Part shown: positions 8,276 through 16,239 of the stretch, one piece after another
Numbering within the stretch: the stretch's first letter is position 1
How the letters are laid out: each line of letters opens with the position of its first letter
Origin: an uncultured Prevotella sp.
Lineage (GTDB): Bacteria > Bacteroidota > Bacteroidia > Bacteroidales > Bacteroidaceae
Direction of reading: 5' to 3'
Assembly: GCA_900314365.1 (NCBI GenBank)
Contig: OMVH01000048.1
Location: 1 to 22,868 of the forward strand
DNA: 22,868 bases
Notes under the pieces: generated by a model
What the model was told of the DNA's origin: nothing
Database searches by the model: none
The model's input: only the letters and a program-made list of their open reading frames with translations
Translations under genes and position numbers: made by a program

Positions 8276-9364
8276 ATGAAGCGTTTTCCAATAATATTTT
8301 GCCTGATAATGCTAAGCCTTGCCTTGGACTCCTGCAAGAATAGTAAGGATAAGCCGAAAGGCGAAGAGCCAGCCATCGAGCAACAGCAGCAGCCCATTGT
8401 TGAGGTCGATACTATGGTGTTGCGGAAGCAGACATTCCAGAAGCAGCTGTTGTGCAACGGTAGGCTGGAGGCCGTGAACAAGGCTGAGCTGCAATGCAGC
8501 AAGCCTGGCGAGATTTTGCAGAGCGTGAATGTCGTGAACGGACAGCATGTCGCGAAAGGGGCGCTTCTCTGTGTGGCCGATACGAGAGCCCGACAGGCTG
8601 AACTGGACAAGGCAAGGCATGATTTGGAAAAAGCCAGAGTGGAACTCCAGGACAAGCTCATCAGTCTGGGCTACGACGGAGATGTCACTAAGGCACCCGC
8701 AGATGTTCTGCACAGAGCAGAGATAGTGTCTGGATATTATACGGCGAAATACCAGTTGCAAGAGGCAAGGAACAATCTGGCAGAATGTCAGCTCCGCGCC
8801 CCTTTCTCTGGGCGGATAGCTAATCTGGAGGCTCGGGCCCACCAGCCGGGGAATAAGTTTGCCACACTTATCGACGATGCTTTTTTCGAGGTTGACTTCA
8901 AGATATTGGAGGCCGAACTGGCCCTTGTGCGAAGAGGACAGGCTGTAAAGGTGTCGCCATACGTCAACGACAAGGCGGTTTTCGGCGGGGTTGTTACGGA
9001 AATCAACCCTACGGTTGATGACAAGGGAATGGTTAGCGTGACGGCGAGAGTCCATAACTCGTCGGGTCGGCTTATGGACGGAATGAACGTGAAGGTGGTG
9101 GTAGAGAATGCCGTTCAGGGGATGTTCGTGGTTCCAAAGGAAGCCGTGGTCGAACGCGATGGATACAACGTGATCTTCACATACAACAAGGAGACTCACC
9201 GCGCCGTGTGGACCTATGTGGACATACTCTACAGCAATCTCGGCAGCTATGCCATCACGGGCTGTGCACGCAAGGACACTGAGATTCATCAAGGCGACAT
9301 TGTCATCACTTCCGGCAATCTTAACCTTGCTGACGACACAGAGGTCACAATCAGAAAACAATAG
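8276..9364 (+). CDS. RND exporter periplasmic adaptor lipoprotein (HlyD/AcrA type)
   Basis: 362 residues with a lipoprotein signal peptide (lipobox LDSC, Cys20). The domain order is as expected: beta-barrel start, first half of the lipoyl fold (SKPGEILQSVNVVNGQHVAKGALLCVAD, residues ~75-102), a coiled-coil hairpin (~103-172), second lipoyl half LRAPFSGRIANLEARAHQPG (173-192), then beta-barrel and membrane-proximal domains (VKVSPYVNDKAVFGGVVTEI...GMNVKVVVENAVQGMFVVPKEAVV). It bridges an RND permease and TolC. It starts 2 bp after TolC and is the last plus-strand gene before the convergent junction. The hairpin is short compared with AcrA but within the range of HAE-1-like systems. Confidence 0.92.
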   Translation: MKRFPIIFCLIMLSLALDSCKNSKDKPKGEEPAIEQQQQPIVEVDTMVLRKQTFQKQLLCNGRLEAVNKAELQCSKPGEILQSVNVVNGQHVAKGALLCVADTRARQAELDKARHDLEKARVELQDKLISLGYDGDVTKAPADVLHRAEIVSGYYTAKYQLQEARNNLAECQLRAPFSGRIANLEARAHQPGNKFATLIDDAFFEVDFKILEAELALVRRGQAVKVSPYVNDKAVFGGVVTEINPTVDDKGMVSVTARVHNSSGRLMDGMNVKVVVENAVQGMFVVPKEAVVERDGYNVIFTYNKETHRAVWTYVDILYSNLGSYAITGCARKDTEIHQGDIVITSGNLNLADDTEVTIRKQ

Positions 9365-9402
9365 GAGCGGCCGGAGCTTTAATCGGGGGCGTGTGCTCCT
9401 AT
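9361..9402. terminator. inverted repeat at convergent junction, possible bidirectional terminator
   Basis: ATAGGAGC at 9361-9368, which contains the stop codon of the adaptor gene, is perfectly matched by GCTCCTAT at 9395-9402, with 26 bases between. It lies in the 58-bp gap between the ends of two converging operons, where a bidirectional terminator is expected. There is no clear T run on either side, so the call rests on position and symmetry. Confidence 0.35.
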
Positions 9403-9422
9403 GGGGTGTCGTCCTTCTTTCC

Positions 9423-10578
9423 CTAAGGTTTCAACTTATAGAATAATAGGGTCGGGTTGTCGTGGGCATTCAGTTTGGAAACAGTTTCAGTGAAGCGTTT
9501 TCCACTGTCTTTAGCCTTTGGACCCAGCGTGAATCTTGACTTTTGTCCGGCATCGAGGAAATCGCTGCCGCTTAAAACTCCAATGAGCCAGTCGCCATGG
9601 GTGCCCATTATCCTGTACAGCGGTGCGTAGGAGAGATTCTCTGTGGCTTGTGTCTGGATGGTCTTTCCCTTGTGGGTGCGCTTGTCGAAAAGATAGTAAT
9701 ACAAATCATGAAAGCCGAGCAGAATATGGCCGGAAGTCTCGAATATGTCGGTGAATCCCTGGAATCGGCCTTTCGATATCAAGTCTGCACCTGTCATCAC
9801 ATTAAAATCCTTGATGTCTTTTACTTCATCTTCGCTTATCGGTTCCGCTCCTGAGCTAATCTCGATGACTGCAGTCGGCTTGTTGCTGTCCAAAAGGTAA
9901 ATGTAAGGACTCAGTGGCATGACAAACCTTGTTTTTCCATCGTACATAGAAAAAGGATGCACCCCTACCCGCTCTGCCGTGTTTGAGGTCCGGAGTGGAG
10001 TGCTCATACTGAAGGACGTAGTGCCGTCTTTCCTTATTACATCACATCATACACACGGTTCTGGTCGTTCCATATATATATCTGGAGCAGAACAAATCGC
10101 CGCCATTCAGCATTTCAGCGTTCTGAATCCACCTGAGCAGGTCATTGCCCCACTTGGCTGAGTGGAGAAACGACCCGTTGATGTCGAAAGTCAATACACG
10201 GCCTTTGACATCATCGACGATATTCACGTGGTGCTTGTTGTCCACAAAGAACGTGTTCAAGTTGAGATATTCCATTTCTCCATTGCCCCTTTGGCCAAAG
10301 GTGTGCAGATATCGGCCGTCATTGGCATCGAATGCGAATAGCGCCCTCTCGTCAGAAATCAACAGGATGCTGTCTGTGATGTGTATTTTCTGTACTGTCC
10401 CAATCACGCTTTTCTCTGTCTGCTCCAAATTCAGGGTCTTGAATTCCTTGAGCTCCTGCTTGCCTGCAGCCTCGGTTTCCTTGAAGTCTATTACAGCTCC
10501 GTGGAAGTCCCTGGTCTCTGCACACGAGGCCATGAGCAGCAAGACGACAGAAATGCAGAGATTACCAATATGTTTCAT
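9423..10578 (-). pseudogene. 6-bladed beta-propeller lipoprotein, frameshifted
   Basis: The N-terminal part (10578 down to 10042) starts with MKHIGNLCISVVLLLMASC, a lipoprotein signal with lipobox MASC, and carries the family turn as FGQRGNGEMEYLNLNTFF followed by NIVDDVKGRVLTFDINGSF. It ends early at 10042-10044 (TVCMM then TGA). A second frame continues with DVIRKDGTTSFSMSTPLRTS and runs to 9423 (ALLFYKLKP-like end), giving about 380 residues when joined, a normal length. Dropping a single T in ATGATGTGATGTA near 10040-10045 restores one frame; the true change could differ. It is the last gene of the minus-strand NVEALA operon, 57 bp after the intact propeller. Together with the break at 1914-1919 it makes two of four propellers in this window disrupted. 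Confidence 0.75.
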
Positions 10579-10635
10579 GCAAAATATTCTTTTGGTGTGT
10601 GCAATTTGCGGTCAACTTTTCCATCAATACGGCGG

Positions 10636-11853
10636 TCATTGGCGGTTCGCAATGGCGGGTTTGCTGGAATGGGGTTTGCGGAAGCTGTAGATGGCCAGGA
10701 AAGGATTCCCCATTGGGTCGACGTTTCGGAAGAGCTTGCGCATGTTCCTCACTTGTCTGGGATGTTCCGCCTCGAAGTCATTGAATTCATTTTTTCCCTT
10801 CCATATATCGTGTACACTTTCGGCATCGACCACGGCATATATGTGGTTCTCGTTCATTCCAGCAATGTCGCCGAAGCTCATAAGTAAATCGCCTGTGTAA
10901 GCGTCCAGCCCCAAAGCATAGGTCTGGTCTTTCTGCTTGTTGTAGGCCGCAATAATGGGTTGTCCTTGTACGTAGACAAGGCTTAGCAAATAGTCATCCG
11001 TCTCTTGGCACATTGTCGGGTTGACTATGCTGGTGTTCTTTATTTTCAGCAAAGCTTTGTCGTCAGTGAAGTCCTTGCTCCTTAATTTCAGCATATTATA
11101 CGGTCCGAAGTCAAGGGCGAAGGCCGTTGTGGGATTTGAGTCTCCGTTTTTCAGTGTCAGGACATCGCGACTGAGTTCTGTCAGGATGTCCGTATTCGTC
11201 TTGAATGACGAAAAGGGCTGGAAATTAAGCGACACACGGCTTTCCAAATTCTTGTCTATCTGGCCAAAGCAGTTCTTTATTCTCATTTGCTTGTCAAGGA
11301 GCCAATAGTTGTAGGGCTTTGACGTATCTTCAGTGAAATTGCCCATATAGCCGATATAGCCATCGGCGGTTCTTGACATTTTGAAGAAGTGTTTCGGTAG
11401 CTGTAAAATGCGTGTCTGCTTATTTCCTTGTGCATTATAAACGTATACTTTCCCATTTTGCCTGCTTAGGATGTTAATGGTCTTGTTTTCCCCATCTGCA
11501 AAGATGTCGTCAATGTTGATGTACTCTCCCGCACCGTGCCCACGGGCAGAAATCGTGTTGACGTATCGCCCTGCATCCGTGAATATGTGGACACTTTTAC
11601 TGCTCTCGTCCAAGAGATAAAGAAGTGAGTCTAGTACTTCTATTTTCGATATCTTGCCAATGGTGACTTCAGGTTGCTGTAGCGAAATCAGTGAGACATG
11701 GGTTATTAATCCGCTGTCATGAATGCTCTTTACAGTATTCAAGTCGAACTTTACTTCAGTAACGACAGCTTCCATACTCTCACGACATCCGTAAAGTAGT
11801 GTAGACAGAACTACTGTAAGCAGAAATGAAGATAGTGCTCTCAGTGCTTTCAT
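10636..11853 (-). CDS. 6-bladed beta-propeller lipoprotein, intact
   Basis: 405 residues. The signal peptide MKALRALSSFLLTVVLSTLLYGC has lipobox LYGC (Cys23). The propeller family turn is ISARGHGAGEYINIDDIF at 102-118, preceded by a blade strand with 'SVHIFTDAGRYVNTI' and followed by 'TINILSRQNGKVYVYNAQGNKQTRILQLP', i.e. repeated strands ending in 'VYVY/F-x-x-x-G'. The length is normal. It is expected at the periplasmic face or on the cell surface; the ligand is unknown. Its ATG overlaps the stop of the small secreted protein (ATGA at 11850-11853), so the two are translationally coupled. This is the only complete propeller in the window. Confidence 0.88.
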   Translation of the reverse strand: MKALRALSSFLLTVVLSTLLYGCRESMEAVVTEVKFDLNTVKSIHDSGLITHVSLISLQQPEVTIGKISKIEVLDSLLYLLDESSKSVHIFTDAGRYVNTISARGHGAGEYINIDDIFADGENKTINILSRQNGKVYVYNAQGNKQTRILQLPKHFFKMSRTADGYIGYMGNFTEDTSKPYNYWLLDKQMRIKNCFGQIDKNLESRVSLNFQPFSSFKTNTDILTELSRDVLTLKNGDSNPTTAFALDFGPYNMLKLRSKDFTDDKALLKIKNTSIVNPTMCQETDDYLLSLVYVQGQPIIAAYNKQKDQTYALGLDAYTGDLLMSFGDIAGMNENHIYAVVDAESVHDIWKGKNEFNDFEAEHPRQVRNMRKLFRNVDPMGNPFLAIYSFRKPHSSKPAIANRQ

Positions 11854-12284
11854 TTTATGTAAAGGATAAATTTAGTTTTTCTCCCGAATGGATCGTATTC
11901 GCCTTCAACAATTTTCTTTGAATTGTTTACCGTACCGTAAAAGAATCTCTTAGTCGACTTTTCCTTAAACTGCCAGTCCTTCCTTACCAAAGGCTTGCCC
12001 TTGGAATCGATGGAGCTTGTTTTAAGAATGATAAAATCAAAAAAGATTTTCTTGCTTGGACGAATGTTGTAGTAATAATACCCATTACATTTCTTCACAT
12101 CAAAATCCATGTATAGTGTTATTTCCTTGTTTCCTATATAGCCTGTATATCTGACAGACTTTGCCATAGAAGTTTGATAGATCAAGGCAAATAATAGCAC
12201 AGCCAAAAAGCGTAATAGATAATCATTCCATAAAGTTTGTGACCTATGGAAATCGTAATTACGGCAAATTTGTGATTTCGTCAT
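11850..12284 (-). CDS. small secreted protein of unknown function
   Basis: 144 residues. A hydrophobic segment at ~22-37 (YLLRFLAVLLFALIYQ) followed by TSMA-KS looks like an uncleaved or late-cleaved signal peptide. The mature part is strand-rich: 'RYTGYIGNKEITLYMDFD', 'GYYYYNIRPSKKIFFDFIIL', 'FYGTVNNSKKIVEGEYDP', 'KTKFILYIK'. This order (G-x-I-G-x-x-x-I-T, G-x-Y-Y-Y, G-x-x-x-G/E-x-W/Y, final hydrophobic strand) recalls small Bacteroidetes proteins made of beta strands with 'G-x-Y-Y-Y' motifs, but I cannot name a family. It lies between the NVEALA peptide (46 bp upstream) and the intact propeller (4-bp overlap), so it is probably part of that operon. Confidence 0.75.
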   Translation of the reverse strand: MTKSQICRNYDFHRSQTLWNDYLLRFLAVLLFALIYQTSMAKSVRYTGYIGNKEITLYMDFDVKKCNGYYYYNIRPSKKIFFDFIILKTSSIDSKGKPLVRKDWQFKEKSTKRFFYGTVNNSKKIVEGEYDPFGRKTKFILYIK

Positions 12285-12330
12285 TTCTTAGCCATTATAA
12301 GAATGCTTGTTTTCGAAAAAACAACATCGT

Positions 12331-12702
12331 TTATTGATTCCAAAAGGCAACAGGACAATACCTAGCTTGGCACTGTTGCTTGCCTCCAGCCATGCAGTCG
12401 GTCTTGGCATCGTGAGCTATATAGCTTGCATGTCCACTAGCATCAACACGAACGGAGAAAATGCCGACTGAGGCAACATTAATGGTAACAGTAGAGAAAG
12501 CTTTTCCTGTCGTTTCATATTTGCAATCTCCGTCAGTCCTTATCCAAAGGGCTGTTTCTTCATTTTGAGTTAGTGCTTCAATGTTCTCATTGAGCAGAAG
12601 GTCGGACTCGGACAGCTTTGGGATGAATGTCTTAACTCTTACAGCTATCAGCAGTGCGACTGCTACTAAGATTGCTGCAGACAAAAACAATTTCTTCTTC
12701 AT
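12331..12702 (-). CDS. NVEALA-family secreted peptide
   Basis: 123 residues. Basic MKKK and a hydrophobic stretch at 5-22 form a signal/anchor; then comes LLLNENIEALTQNE (35-48), the variant here of the NVEALA motif (N-V-E-A-L-A) that names this family in Bacteroides and relatives. The C-terminal part has four cysteines (60, 103, 111, 116), the last three in a small cluster (CMAGGKQQCQARYCP), and ends in AFWNQ. The family's function is not established to my knowledge; the motif just after the membrane segment may be a processing site. It is the first gene of a minus-strand operon with its own promoter (12795-12825) and lies between propeller, exporter and signal peptidase genes. It is the best candidate in this window for a processed and exported cargo; this is inference. 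Confidence 0.85.
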   Translation of the reverse strand: MKKKLFLSAAILVAVALLIAVRVKTFIPKLSESDLLLNENIEALTQNEETALWIRTDGDCKYETTGKAFSTVTINVASVGIFSVRVDASGHASYIAHDAKTDCMAGGKQQCQARYCPVAFWNQ

Positions 12703-13248
12703 AGCGTTTTAGTTATTGTTTAGTACGGATATTACTTTGTACGATGAACTATCTAGGCAGAAAGTTGTTGTACGGTCGGCTTTTATTAATTCAGCAAATA
12801 TAAGCAAATATCGTCATTGAAGCAAGTTACTTCTGACAGACAAGCGCGTTTTTATTTTTTTTTAACGGCAAGGGCGAGAGTAATGTAGGCGGCCCTATTT
12901 TGAAGCAGCGTGCTTCGCTCCGATATGCTCGGTGTGAACACTAATATCCTAACATTTTTGCGTTTGGAGGGCTCTACCTCAAATCCGGGTAAATCGAATA
13001 TGTGTAATGTATGCGTACCCCAAAAAGACAATTCAGTGTCATAACATACCTAAAGCCCTGAAAGGGCGACATAGCTGAGGATAGGGCGTGAGCCCTATCA
13101 TTCGTCGGTGATAAATATATATTAAGGTAAGGGCGACATAGCTTCATATTTTAGCTGCTGATGATGTGGAGCTATGTCGCCCTTACCTTAGAATGTATTG
13201 CCGGGCTTCAAACACAGGGCTTACGTCCTGTGCTATGTTATGTCGCCC
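12703..13248. other. gene-free interval between permease and NVEALA operons
   Basis: No convincing gene in 546 bp. It holds the NVEALA promoter (12795-12825), a T-rich stretch near 12848-12862, a small hairpin GAAGCA-GCG-TGCTTC at 12902-12916, and the REP-like cluster from 13051. The stretch 12920-13050 shows nothing I can name. Confidence 0.6.
12795..12825 (-). promoter_or_regulatory. Bacteroidetes-type promoter of the NVEALA operon
   Basis: On the minus strand TATATTTG (12802 down to 12795) fits the Bacteroidetes -7 consensus TAnnTTTG, and TTG at 12825-12823 stands at 20 bases upstream, close to the usual -33 TTTG spacing. Transcription would begin near 12788, giving a leader of about 85 bases before the ATG at 12702. 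This separates the peptide operon from the RND permease operon upstream. Confidence 0.55.
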
Positions 13249-13254
13249 TTACGG
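13051..13254. repeat. cluster of REP-like palindromes ('gggcgacatagc' family)
   Basis: Several related palindromic units in opposite orientations. Unit A: 13052-13100, with AGCCCTGAAAGGGCGACATA and a perfect hairpin GATAGGGC-GTGA-GCCCTATC (13080-13099). Pair B: 21-bp perfect inverted arms at 13123-13143 and 13170-13190 with a 26-base loop, each containing GGGCGACATAGCT. Unit C: 13200-13254, inverted with respect to A, with CACAGG...CCTGTG and ATGTCGCCCTTACGGGACTTT. The shared core GGGCGACATA shows common descent. Such elements are dispersed through many Bacteroidetes genomes and resemble REP elements moved by TnpA_REP-type transposases, none of which is present here. Unit C overlaps the last codons and stop of the RND permease at 13249. 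The pair-B stem, transcribed, could block read-through into the NVEALA operon. Confidence 0.8.
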
Positions 13255-16239
13255 GACTTTGATTGGTTCCCGAAGTCTTAGGAACAGAGGCAAGGCGAGT
13301 ACTACGGCTAAGATAGAGAACAGTAGCCCGCTTATGGAGCCCACGGCAAGCGAGAACCAGAACCGCTCTTCGGGGCCGTCGATGAGGAATGGAAGCAATC
13401 CGAGCACCGTGGAGAAGATGGTCAGGAGGATGGGAATGATCTTATGATTGTAGGTCTTGAGATACCTTCGACGGCCGTTGTGGTTAAACTCGAGCAGCAG
13501 ATAGATGCCTGCATTGACAGTGAGTCCGCACAAGAGAACCGTGGCCGCGAAGCCACCGGAGCCAAATTCTATTCCGCTGAAGTGATAGGTCAGGAACATT
13601 CCCGACAGTGAGGCCGGGATGAGCAGGATGATTACCAATGCCTGATAGAGACTTTCAAAGAGGATGGAGCAGATGAAGAAGATGATGACCACCACAAGAC
13701 CAATGAGCCAATACTGCTTACCCCTGTCCTCATAGCTGCCGTAGGTCTTGTTCAGGCAGCGGAATCCTACGGGGAACTTGGCGTTGAACTCTTTCGTAAT
13801 GCCACTGATGTATTTCTCCGTATAGCTGTAAGAACCCAGCAGATTGAACGCTATGTTCAGTACATACTCTTGGTTCTGCCGTGGAATGCTGTTCTTTGCC
13901 TGTCGACGGTTTATGGCCATGAAGTCGGAAGGGCGCAGGTCCCGCCCGGCTGACTTGATATAGGCATTCTTCAGTTGCCATAGGTCGAAGTCGGCATATT
14001 CTTTCGGACGTAGCACGTAGTCATACTGCTGTCCGGTGCCGGAGCGCCTGCCCATCTCGTGCTGTGCGAGCAGGCTGGACAGAGAGCGGTGGATGTCGAA
14101 GGGGCTGATGCTGTCCAGGGCAAGCATCTCCCGGTCGTACTCCACGTAGTATTCGTCCTCCTGCTGGTCTTGGTCAGGCGTTTCTATGGCCAAGTCAAAC
14201 ACGCGGTTGTTCTGCCGTAGACGCCGGCACATGTCCTCGGCAAAGCGGTAGAGGCGGTTGTAATCGTAGCCCGCAATCTCGACGCTGTTGGAACGGTGTT
14301 GCAAGTCGAGTGCATTGGAGAATCCGCGTTGGCTCACTCCCCATGTGCTCCAGTCGGCTCCGCCAATGGTGATGAGCTGGCCTATGACCTTGTTCTCAAG
14401 AGCATAGGGGAACGAGGTGTGAAGATACTCAGGCTTAAACTCCACCGTGATGTCAGCTCCCCAACCCTGGATATTGGTCTCGAAGCGTTTTATCTCCTTG
14501 TATTGCGAGAGGAATGCCTCCACGGTTTTCACTTTCTCGTTGAGCTGGCTCGCTGTTCCCCCGAGGGGCATCCGGCCGTTGATATGGAGCCGCATTTCCT
14601 CCTCTTCGGGACGGTAGGTGTTGTTGTCGATGGTGGAGACAAAGAGATAAAGCGACCATCCGAATATTCCTGCCACGACAGCGAGCATAGGCCATCGGGC
14701 CAGACGATGCTGCGAAAGGGCAAGATAGCGTCGGTAGAAGCGGTTCCACCTTAGCAGCAGGCGCAGGTTGCGAGGTTTGCCCGACTGCCGGCTACTGTAT
14801 CCCAGCTTGTCGACCAGTGCCGGAGCAAAGAGGCCTGATACCAAGAGAGCTACCCCGAGATTGATCATTATCATCAGCGAGAAGTCGTAGAGGTCGTTCT
14901 TCAGATAGTCCGGCAGCCAGAAGATGATGACCAGTCCGCCCATGGTTGTGAGCATGGCTCCCAAGATTCCGCTGTAGGCCTTGAAGTCGTGGTGGTAGCT
15001 ATAGTGGTCGACCATCACGATGGTGGAATCGATGATCAGCCCTAACGACACGGTTATTCCCGCCATGGAGAAAGGCTGCAGACGCATGTTGCAGACGCGG
15101 TAGCAGATGACGGCAATGAGAATGTTTGCCACCAGCGTGGCCGCGACGATGAAAAGATAGCGCCAGTCGCGTTTCGTGAGGAATACGAACAGCAGCAACA
15201 GCAGCAGGGCCATTGCGCTACGGCTGAGCAGGGTCTTGAATTCAGTGAACTGCTCCTGAGCCTTGTCGTAGGTGAGTTCACAGTGCAGGCGGGTCTGCCC
15301 CGAGGCGGTCTTGTCGACCTCGCGCTTCACCTTTCCTGCCAGACTGTTGATGTTGGCATCTTCATCGGCAAAGAGGTTCATGTAGACCGTGTTCATGCCG
15401 TTTACGCGAAAATAGGCGCCAGGCTCCCGGTCCTTATACTCGATGGTGGCAAGATTGTTCAAATAGATAATCTTTCCGTCAATCTTCTTCACCGGTACCT
15501 TCTCCAATACGTTCCTGCTGCCGTCTATGGCCAGGAACAGAGCCAGACGTTCTGCCTGTCCCACAGAGTCTCGCTCCGTCACCGCGCCCACCACATTCTG
15601 CCGGCCAAGATAGTTTCGTATGGCTTCTTCAATATCGTTGGCCGTAAGACCATAGAGTGACAGTTGTTCGGCACTGTACGAAATCTCCACATACTTGTCA
15701 GTTCCTCCCGAGATCTCTACATGGGCTACTCCGTCAATGCGCTCCAACTGTGGCTTCAACAGCCGCTCGGCCTCATGACGGATGGCCCGGTCGGTCATTG
15801 GGGCGTTGATGCGGTACGACAGGAAACGCATGTCGCGGTCGCGTTCCTTTCCCGTGACCACTTCGCCGCCCGAGAGGTCCGGATACGACACGTTGGCCGG
15901 CAGCTTGTCCTTGACCTGCCGCAGCAGTGAGGCTATCTCGAATTTCACGCTTGAGACGGATGCCTTCTTCTTCAGCTCTACCGTCACCGTTCCCGAGCCG
16001 AATCGCGACACCGACGACACCGATTCCACTCCTCTTACCGAGCTTACTAATCCTTCAATGCGCGACGTGACGTTCTGCTCGATGACCTTGGCGGAGGCAC
16101 CGGGCCACTGGTAGGATATGGTCAGCACCTTGCCCTGGCGTGGACGGGGCTTGTTGCTGATGTCGAGACCTGGAATCAGAGCCAGGCCAATGACCATCAG
16201 GATGCACATCGTGAGCAATATGGAGTACGTGTGCTTCAT
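13249..16239 (-). CDS. RND family efflux permease, second subunit
   Basis: 996 residues, the usual size of an RND permease. TM1 is at the N-terminus (ILLTMCILMVIGLALIPG), with the porter-domain opening 'ISYQWPGASAKVIEQNVTSRIEGLVSSVRGV' typical of HAE-1-like members. TM2-TM4 follow at ~340-410 with 'SLGLIIDSTIVMVDHYSYHH' (Asp404, Ser405 where many relatives have Asp-Asp). TM7-TM12 lie at ~840-990, with TM10 'LLCGLTVNAGIYLLLEFNHNG'. It works with an adaptor and TolC in proton-driven export. Its ATG overlaps the stop of the first permease by 4 bp, so two permeases are made together, as in MdtBC-like pairs. The stop codon and the last codons (KVP) fall in a REP-like unit, so the original C-terminus may have been different. 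No adaptor or channel lies on this strand. Confidence 0.93.
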   Translation of the reverse strand: MKHTYSILLTMCILMVIGLALIPGLDISNKPRPRQGKVLTISYQWPGASAKVIEQNVTSRIEGLVSSVRGVESVSSVSRFGSGTVTVELKKKASVSSVKFEIASLLRQVKDKLPANVSYPDLSGGEVVTGKERDRDMRFLSYRINAPMTDRAIRHEAERLLKPQLERIDGVAHVEISGGTDKYVEISYSAEQLSLYGLTANDIEEAIRNYLGRQNVVGAVTERDSVGQAERLALFLAIDGSRNVLEKVPVKKIDGKIIYLNNLATIEYKDREPGAYFRVNGMNTVYMNLFADEDANINSLAGKVKREVDKTASGQTRLHCELTYDKAQEQFTEFKTLLSRSAMALLLLLLFVFLTKRDWRYLFIVAATLVANILIAVICYRVCNMRLQPFSMAGITVSLGLIIDSTIVMVDHYSYHHDFKAYSGILGAMLTTMGGLVIIFWLPDYLKNDLYDFSLMIMINLGVALLVSGLFAPALVDKLGYSSRQSGKPRNLRLLLRWNRFYRRYLALSQHRLARWPMLAVVAGIFGWSLYLFVSTIDNNTYRPEEEEMRLHINGRMPLGGTASQLNEKVKTVEAFLSQYKEIKRFETNIQGWGADITVEFKPEYLHTSFPYALENKVIGQLITIGGADWSTWGVSQRGFSNALDLQHRSNSVEIAGYDYNRLYRFAEDMCRRLRQNNRVFDLAIETPDQDQQEDEYYVEYDREMLALDSISPFDIHRSLSSLLAQHEMGRRSGTGQQYDYVLRPKEYADFDLWQLKNAYIKSAGRDLRPSDFMAINRRQAKNSIPRQNQEYVLNIAFNLLGSYSYTEKYISGITKEFNAKFPVGFRCLNKTYGSYEDRGKQYWLIGLVVVIIFFICSILFESLYQALVIILLIPASLSGMFLTYHFSGIEFGSGGFAATVLLCGLTVNAGIYLLLEFNHNGRRRYLKTYNHKIIPILLTIFSTVLGLLPFLIDGPEERFWFSLAVGSISGLLFSILAVVLALPLFLRLREPIKVP

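Noticed and set aside
7245..8291. Long open frame on the minus strand opposite TolC (348 codons)
   Set aside because: It lies fully opposite a gene with clear TolC features; the sequence is rich in His, Leu, Gln and Arg without any domain, as expected of a frame complementary to a codon-biased gene.
8312..9361. Long open frame on the minus strand opposite the adaptor (349 codons)
   Set aside because: Opposite a clear HlyD/AcrA gene and without domain or signal; a shadow frame.
13051..13254. CRISPR array
   Set aside because: The units are palindromes in opposite orientation with unequal spacing, without constant-length spacers and without cas genes.
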